A stretch of 9,362 bases of DNA from Acidimicrobiales bacterium (GTDB lineage: Bacteria; Actinomycetota; Acidimicrobiia; Acidimicrobiales; Poriferisodaliceae): positions 1-9,362 of the forward strand of contig JAHDHM010000115.1 of NCBI GenBank assembly GCA_020631315.1, read 5' to 3'. Under the pieces are notes generated by a model, which was given only the letters and a program-made list of their open reading frames with translations, did not search any database and was not told where the DNA came from. Below are positions 5,294-9,362 of the stretch, piece after piece (positions within the stretch are counted from its first letter, which is position 1; every line of letters starts with the position of its first letter). Made by a program: the position numbers and the translations under genes.

Positions 5294-5993
5294 GGTTCGC
5301 CTGGTAGTATAAGCCGGAGCGTGCTGCCACGTCGGCGAGCGGCAGATCCGAGTCGACCAGCAGATCCATCGCCCGATTCACCCGTGCTCGTGTCACGTAC
5401 TTCGACGGGGCCAGGCCGAACGCCCGTCGCATCCGCCGCTCGAGCTGGGCGGGGGAGAGTCCCGCGGCGTCTGCGAGCTCGGCCACGGTGATCTTCGCGT
5501 CCAGATGTGCCCGGACGTGCTCGACGACGCGCGACAGCGCCAGGACGTCGGCGTCGTCAGCGCTCGGGGTCTTGAGGTCATGGCTGATGGACACGAGCCC
5601 TGGCCGATCTCCGGGTCCCGCCGAGGGGTCGGAGGACGGTGGCGCGTCGATCGGGTACTTCGTCGTCACGTACCAGCCGAGCTTCCCGTCCTCACGCCGG
5701 ATCAGCTCGAGCTCGTCACGTAGACGCTTTCCGGTCGTGAGCACCCGCTCGTCCTGCTCGGCGTAGCGCTCGGCCATGACGGCGGGAAAGAAGTCCGCCG
5801 CGCGGCCTCCGAGCACGTCGCGCTTGGAGTTGCGGCCGGTCCTGCGGACGAACGCCTCGTTCACCGCCAGGTACCGCCCGTCGTGGTCCTTCACGCAGAA
5901 GATGACGTCGACGAGGCGGTCGAACAGTGCCAGCAGCTGCGGCTGGCAGTACGGCACGCCTACGGCGAGCAGGTTGTCGGTTTCCTCCGTCAC
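5211..5993 (-). CDS. PAS-AraC transcriptional regulator, probable putA regulator
   Basis: This 260-residue protein has an N-terminal PAS domain (about 19-138; VIFCVKDHDGRYLAVNEAFV at 30-49, then a PAS-type DVLGGRAADFFP at 59-70) and a C-terminal AraC/XylS double helix-turn-helix domain (about 153-252; ITVAELADAAGLSPAQLERR at 168-187 and LPLADVAARSGLYYQANLTR at 217-236, ending TPAQFRAARSRLRR). It has no membrane segment, so it should sense a cytoplasmic signal. It is divergent from putA with a 53-base gap, the usual arrangement for a local activator; in Pseudomonas an AraC-type protein (PruR) activates putA. Control of putA here is inferred from position. The GTG start at 5993 has a TACGAT -10-like box ten bases upstream and no ribosome binding site. 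Its 3' end overlaps the convergent MerR gene by 83 bases. Confidence 0.87.
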   Translation of the reverse strand: MTEETDNLLAVGVPYCQPQLLALFDRLVDVIFCVKDHDGRYLAVNEAFVRRTGRNSKRDVLGGRAADFFPAVMAERYAEQDERVLTTGKRLRDELELIRREDGKLGWYVTTKYPIDAPPSSDPSAGPGDRPGLVSISHDLKTPSADDADVLALSRVVEHVRAHLDAKITVAELADAAGLSPAQLERRMRRAFGLAPSKYVTRARVNRAMDLLVDSDLPLADVAARSGLYYQANLTRQFARLTAQTPAQFRAARSRLRRDE

Positions 5994-6046
5994 GGCGCGG
6001 CGAATCGTACAAGACCGCCCCTCGTCACATTCGGGACGATGACCTC
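5994..6046. promoter_or_regulatory. Divergent control region between the PAS-AraC gene and putA
   Basis: On the minus strand TACGAT (6009 down to 6004) is a good -10 for the AraC gene. On the plus strand GACGAT (6035-6040) sits six bases before the putA ATG and could be its -10 in a leaderless transcript. Neither has a convincing -35, which would fit dependence on an activator. Short mirrored pieces (CGAATCGT at 6001-6008; ATTCG and ACGAT at 6029-6040) may form a regulator site, but the match is too short to rely on. Confidence 0.4.
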
Positions 6047-9000
6047 ATGATCCTCGACGTTCCCGATCCCGTCCCGTCGAACCCGGCTGTCGCCGACCTG
6101 GGGTCCGACGAACTGCTCGAGCTCGCCGACCGGGCGGTCGAGCTCGTCGACACCTGGTTGAGGCATGCGGACGGTTCAGCGACCCGCCGCGAGCGGGCGA
6201 CGACGGAGCAGCTGGCGGGTGTGGTGGCGGACCCCGACGGGGTCCGGTTCGGCATGGGTTTCGTCGACCGCGTCATCCGACCCGACGATGACGCCGTGGC
6301 GGCGGCGCAGCTGCGGCGTCTCGTGTCGAGCGGCGAACTTCCCGGTTTCCTGTCGGCGTTCGATCGGTTGTTGCTGCGAGCAGGCGGTCGGATCGGTCCG
6401 TGGCTGCCGGGCATCGTCATGCCGTTGGCCCGGCGACGGATGCGCTCGCTGATCGGGCACCTCGTCGTCGACGCCGAGAGCGATCGGCTGGCCCGGCACC
6501 TGCGTGCTCGCAGCGAAGAGGGTTTCCGCCTCAACGTCAACCAGCTCGGCGAAGCGGTGCTGGGTGAACGCGAAGCTGCGAAGCGGCACGACGCGTTGAT
6601 GCACCTGCTCGGCGAGCCCGACGTCGACTACGTGTCGGTCAAGGTGTCCGCGGTCGTCTCGCAGCTCAACCACTGGGACTTCGACGGCAGCCTCGAGCGG
6701 GTGATGGCGGCCCTGCGTCCCTTGTTCGAGCGGGCCGCAGCAGCCGATCCGGCGACGTTCGTGAACCTCGACATGGAGGAGTACCACGACCTCGAGCTGA
6801 CCCTCGATGCGTTCACCACGCTGCTGGCCGAGGAGCGCTTCCATCATCTCGACGCCGGCATCGTGTTGCAGGCGTACCTGCCCGACTCGTTCGACGCACT
6901 CCGCCGGCTGACCGAGTGGGCGAACGCCCGCCGGGAGCGTGTTGTGGGAGGGCGTCCCGGCGGCACCGTGAAGGTGCGCCTGGTCAAGGGAGCCAACCTG
7001 GCCATGGAGCGCGTCGACGCGGCGATCCACGGATGGGCTGAAGCGCCGTACGGCTCGAAGGCCGAGACGGACGCCAACTACAAGCGCTGCCTCGACTGGC
7101 TGCTGCGCACCGACCGGATGACGGGCATGAAGGTCGGCGTCGCCAGCCACAACCTGTTCGATCTGGCGTTCGCGATGCTGCTCGCCGAGGCCCGTGGCGT
7201 CAGCGACCGCGTCGAGTTCGAGATGTTGGAGGGCATGGCGCCGACGCACGCCCGTCTCCTGCGTGATGCCGCCGGGATGCTGCTGTACACGCCGGTCGTC
7301 GACCGTGACGAGTTCGACGTCGCCATCAGCTACCTGTTCCGGCGGCTGGAGGAGAACGCGGCGGACGAGAACTTCGTCCATCACCTGTTCTCGATGACGC
7401 CGGGCGGCCCGTCAGCACGCTCGGAGGCAGAGCGCTTCCGCATCGCCGTCCGTGACCGCTGGACGGTGAGCTCCTCACCGCGGCGCTCCCCGCACCGCGC
7501 TGCCGTGGACATCGGGCCCTTCGCGAACGCTCCGGACACCGATCCGGCGCTGCCGGCGAACCGCGCGTGGGCGCGCACACTCCTCGCGCACGACGACGTC
7601 GCCGTGCGCGCACCACTCGTCACCGAGACGTCCGCGGTGGACGAGGTGATGGCGATCGCACGTCGGGCGCAGCCGTCGTGGGAGGCGACACCCGTCGACG
7701 ATCGTCGCGCGGTGCTGCGCGCCGTCGCCGATGAGCTCGAACGACGACGCGGTGACCTCGTCGCGGCGATGGTGCACGAGGGTCGCAAGACCGTCGCTCA
7801 GGCGGACCCCGAGGTGTCCGAGGCGGTGGACTTCGCCCGCTACTACGGCGATCGGGCCCGTGATCTCGTCGGCGGCCCGAACGACTTCCACGCACTCGGG
7901 GTGGTGCTCGTCGCTCCGCCGTGGAACTTCCCGGTGGGGATCCCGACCGGCGGTGTGATGGCGTCGCTGGCCGCGGGCAACGCGGTCGTGCTCAAGCCGG
8001 CGCCGGAGACACGGCGCTGTGCCGAGATCGTGGCCGAGGTCTGTTGGGCCGCCGGTGTGCCGACCGAGGCGATGCAGTTCGTCAGCGTGCCCGACGACGA
8101 GGTCGGGCGTCATCTGGTCGCCCACCCGGAGGTCGATGCGGTCATCCTGACCGGCGCGCACGAGACGGCCGAGCTCTTCCGTTCATGGCGACCCGACCTG
8201 CGGATCTTCGCCGAGACGTCGGGCAAGAACGCGCTGGTCGTCACCCCGAACGCCGATCTCGACCTCGCGGTGGCCGACCTCGTCGACTCGGCGTTCGGAC
8301 ATTCGGGCCAGAAGTGCTCGGCGGCCAGCCTGGCGATCCTCGTCGGTGATGTCGCGCACTCGACGAGGTTCCACCGCCAACTCGTGGATGCCGTCAGCAG
8401 CCTGCAGGTGGGCCAGCCGACCGAGCTCGCCACGACGATGGGGCCCACCATCTCGGCGCCGGTCGGGAAGCTCGAACGAGCCCTGACCACGCTCGACGAC
8501 GGCGAGTCGTGGCTGGTCGAGCCACGCCGCACGGCCGACGGGATCTGGACGCCGGGCGTGCGGATCGGGGTACAGCCGGGCTCGTGGTTCCATCGGACCG
8601 AGTGCTTCGGGCCGGTGCTCGGCATCGTGCACGCCGAGACGCTCGATGAGGCGATCGACATCCAGAACGGCACCGACTTCGGCCTGACCGGCGGCATTCA
8701 CACCCTCGACGCGACCGAGATCGAACACTGGCTCGAACGGGTCGAGGTCGGCAACGCCTACGTGAACCGGGCCACCACGGGAGCGATCGTCCAGCGGCAG
8801 CCCTTCGGCGGGTGGAAGCGATCGTCGATCGGTCCGGGCGCCAAGGCAGGTGGGCCCAACTACGTGGCCCAGCTCGGACACTGGGCAGCCGACCCCGGGC
8901 CGTTCGACGACGCCTGGCTGGCGGCCGCGGCACGCAGTGACGAGCTGGCATGGCAACACGAGTTCGGCATCGAACACGATCCGACGGGCCTGTTCTGTGA

Positions 9001-9358
9001 GTCCAACCGCTTCCGCTACCGGCCGATCGACCTGCTCGGCATCTGGGTGTCGGCGCCCGGCCACGACGCCCGGGTGCGACGGGTGCTCACCGGGGCTGAA
9101 CGCTGCGGCGTTGCGACCTCGGTCTGCGATGCGCAGCCGGGCGACACCGCGGCGTCGGTGGCGTGGCTACGTCGCGTGCGACCCGAGCGGCTCCGGGTCA
9201 TCGGGCCGATCGAGCCGGAGTTGCGCGCTGCGGCGAACGAGCTCGGCATCCACGTCGCCGACGCGCCGGTGCTCGGGGATGGCCGCCGCGAGCTGCTCCA
9301 CGTCCTGCGTGAGCAGGCCATCAGCCAGACGATGCACCGGTACGGCAATCTGCTCTGA
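6047..9358 (+). CDS. putA: Bifunctional proline dehydrogenase / P5C dehydrogenase
   Basis: This 1103-residue enzyme oxidises proline to P5C with FAD, then P5C/glutamate semialdehyde to glutamate with NAD+. The PRODH barrel (about 140-450) shows NLDMEEY (240-246), VRLVKGAN (310-317), YGSKAETD (335-342), ASHN (366-369) and the proline-binding arginine pair R432-R433 in YLFRRLEENAADENF. The aldehyde dehydrogenase half (about 520-945) has APPWNFP (623-629), catalytic E723 in FAETSGKN, nucleophile C757 in GHSGQKCS, and ECFGPVLG (852-859). A tail (about 950-1103) includes ESNRFRYRP (985-993) and ends HRYGNLL, as in PutAs with an inactive ALDH-like C-terminal domain. No ribbon-helix-helix DNA-binding domain is present, so it should not regulate itself. 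ATG 6047 is preferred; the frame is open to 5927, but that part overlaps the AraC gene and carries no domain. Confidence 0.96.
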   Translation: MILDVPDPVPSNPAVADLGSDELLELADRAVELVDTWLRHADGSATRRERATTEQLAGVVADPDGVRFGMGFVDRVIRPDDDAVAAAQLRRLVSSGELPGFLSAFDRLLLRAGGRIGPWLPGIVMPLARRRMRSLIGHLVVDAESDRLARHLRARSEEGFRLNVNQLGEAVLGEREAAKRHDALMHLLGEPDVDYVSVKVSAVVSQLNHWDFDGSLERVMAALRPLFERAAAADPATFVNLDMEEYHDLELTLDAFTTLLAEERFHHLDAGIVLQAYLPDSFDALRRLTEWANARRERVVGGRPGGTVKVRLVKGANLAMERVDAAIHGWAEAPYGSKAETDANYKRCLDWLLRTDRMTGMKVGVASHNLFDLAFAMLLAEARGVSDRVEFEMLEGMAPTHARLLRDAAGMLLYTPVVDRDEFDVAISYLFRRLEENAADENFVHHLFSMTPGGPSARSEAERFRIAVRDRWTVSSSPRRSPHRAAVDIGPFANAPDTDPALPANRAWARTLLAHDDVAVRAPLVTETSAVDEVMAIARRAQPSWEATPVDDRRAVLRAVADELERRRGDLVAAMVHEGRKTVAQADPEVSEAVDFARYYGDRARDLVGGPNDFHALGVVLVAPPWNFPVGIPTGGVMASLAAGNAVVLKPAPETRRCAEIVAEVCWAAGVPTEAMQFVSVPDDEVGRHLVAHPEVDAVILTGAHETAELFRSWRPDLRIFAETSGKNALVVTPNADLDLAVADLVDSAFGHSGQKCSAASLAILVGDVAHSTRFHRQLVDAVSSLQVGQPTELATTMGPTISAPVGKLERALTTLDDGESWLVEPRRTADGIWTPGVRIGVQPGSWFHRTECFGPVLGIVHAETLDEAIDIQNGTDFGLTGGIHTLDATEIEHWLERVEVGNAYVNRATTGAIVQRQPFGGWKRSSIGPGAKAGGPNYVAQLGHWAADPGPFDDAWLAAAARSDELAWQHEFGIEHDPTGLFCESNRFRYRPIDLLGIWVSAPGHDARVRRVLTGAERCGVATSVCDAQPGDTAASVAWLRRVRPERLRVIGPIEPELRAAANELGIHVADAPVLGDGRRELLHVLREQAISQTMHRYGNLL

Positions 9359-9362
9359 TCGC

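Noticed and set aside
5565..5595. SHDLKTP in the PAS-AraC protein, similar to the phospho-acceptor motif of histidine kinases
   Set aside because: No dimerisation helix or ATP-binding domain follows; the next domain is AraC-type DNA binding. The string is a chance likeness at the end of the PAS domain.
5927..6046. 40-codon upstream extension of PutA
   Set aside because: It is encoded opposite the start of the PAS-AraC gene, has an arginine/serine-rich shadow composition, and would remove the divergent promoter region.
6176..7384. 402-codon minus-strand frame opposite putA
   Set aside because: The plus strand here is the proline dehydrogenase domain with conserved residues throughout; the reverse frame is an H/Q/V/D-rich shadow.

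Overview
The window is GC-rich throughout, with GC-ending codons, frequent GTG starts and several promoters whose -10 box lies 6-7 bases before a start codon (leaderless-type mRNAs). Together with an LprG/P55-type pair, a DesA3-type desaturase and an actinobacterial-type PutA, this suggests a chromosomal segment of an actinomycete-related bacterium (Actinomycetota). An Acidimicrobiia such as an Ilumatobacter relative is my best guess, but that is an inference and was not tested. I see no mobile element, phage gene, CRISPR array, tRNA or rRNA. These are seven protein genes of recognisable families, one of them cut by the window edge.

Layout: (1) 1-1557, minus strand: an LprG-like lipid-carrier protein followed with a 4-base GTGA overlap by an MFS transporter resembling mycobacterial P55 (Rv1410c); the transporter runs off the left edge. 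(2) 1654-2817, plus strand: a short CNNM/CorC-type membrane protein (DUF21 plus CBS pair), divergent from the LprG-like gene and probably leaderless. (3) 2857-4415, minus strand: a two-gene operon of a small [2Fe-2S] ferredoxin and a DesA3-like acyl-CoA delta-9 desaturase, again joined by a GTGA overlap. (4) 4481-5293, plus strand: a MerR-family regulator divergent from that operon. The 65-base gap holds two copies of the inverted repeat TGACAG-N6-CTGTCA, each overlapping promoter elements. (5) 5211-5993, minus strand: a PAS-AraC regulator whose 3' end overlaps the end of the MerR gene by 83 bases. (6) 6047-9358, plus strand: a bifunctional proline dehydrogenase/P5C dehydrogenase (PutA), divergent from the AraC gene.

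How they fit together: three modules can be read. The first is lipid export or envelope maintenance (LprG-like and P55-like). The second is membrane-lipid unsaturation, with the ferredoxin passing electrons to the desaturase and the MerR protein probably repressing both itself and the operon through the paired operators. The third is proline catabolism to glutamate by PutA, probably controlled by the PAS-AraC protein because this PutA lacks the DNA-binding domain that makes some PutAs self-regulating. The CNNM-type protein stands alone and is probably involved in divalent cation handling.

The most interesting points are the MerR/paired-operator/desaturase switch, the ferredoxin that looks like a reductase-ferredoxin protein with its flavin middle missing, and the LprG-like protein with no cysteine for lipidation.
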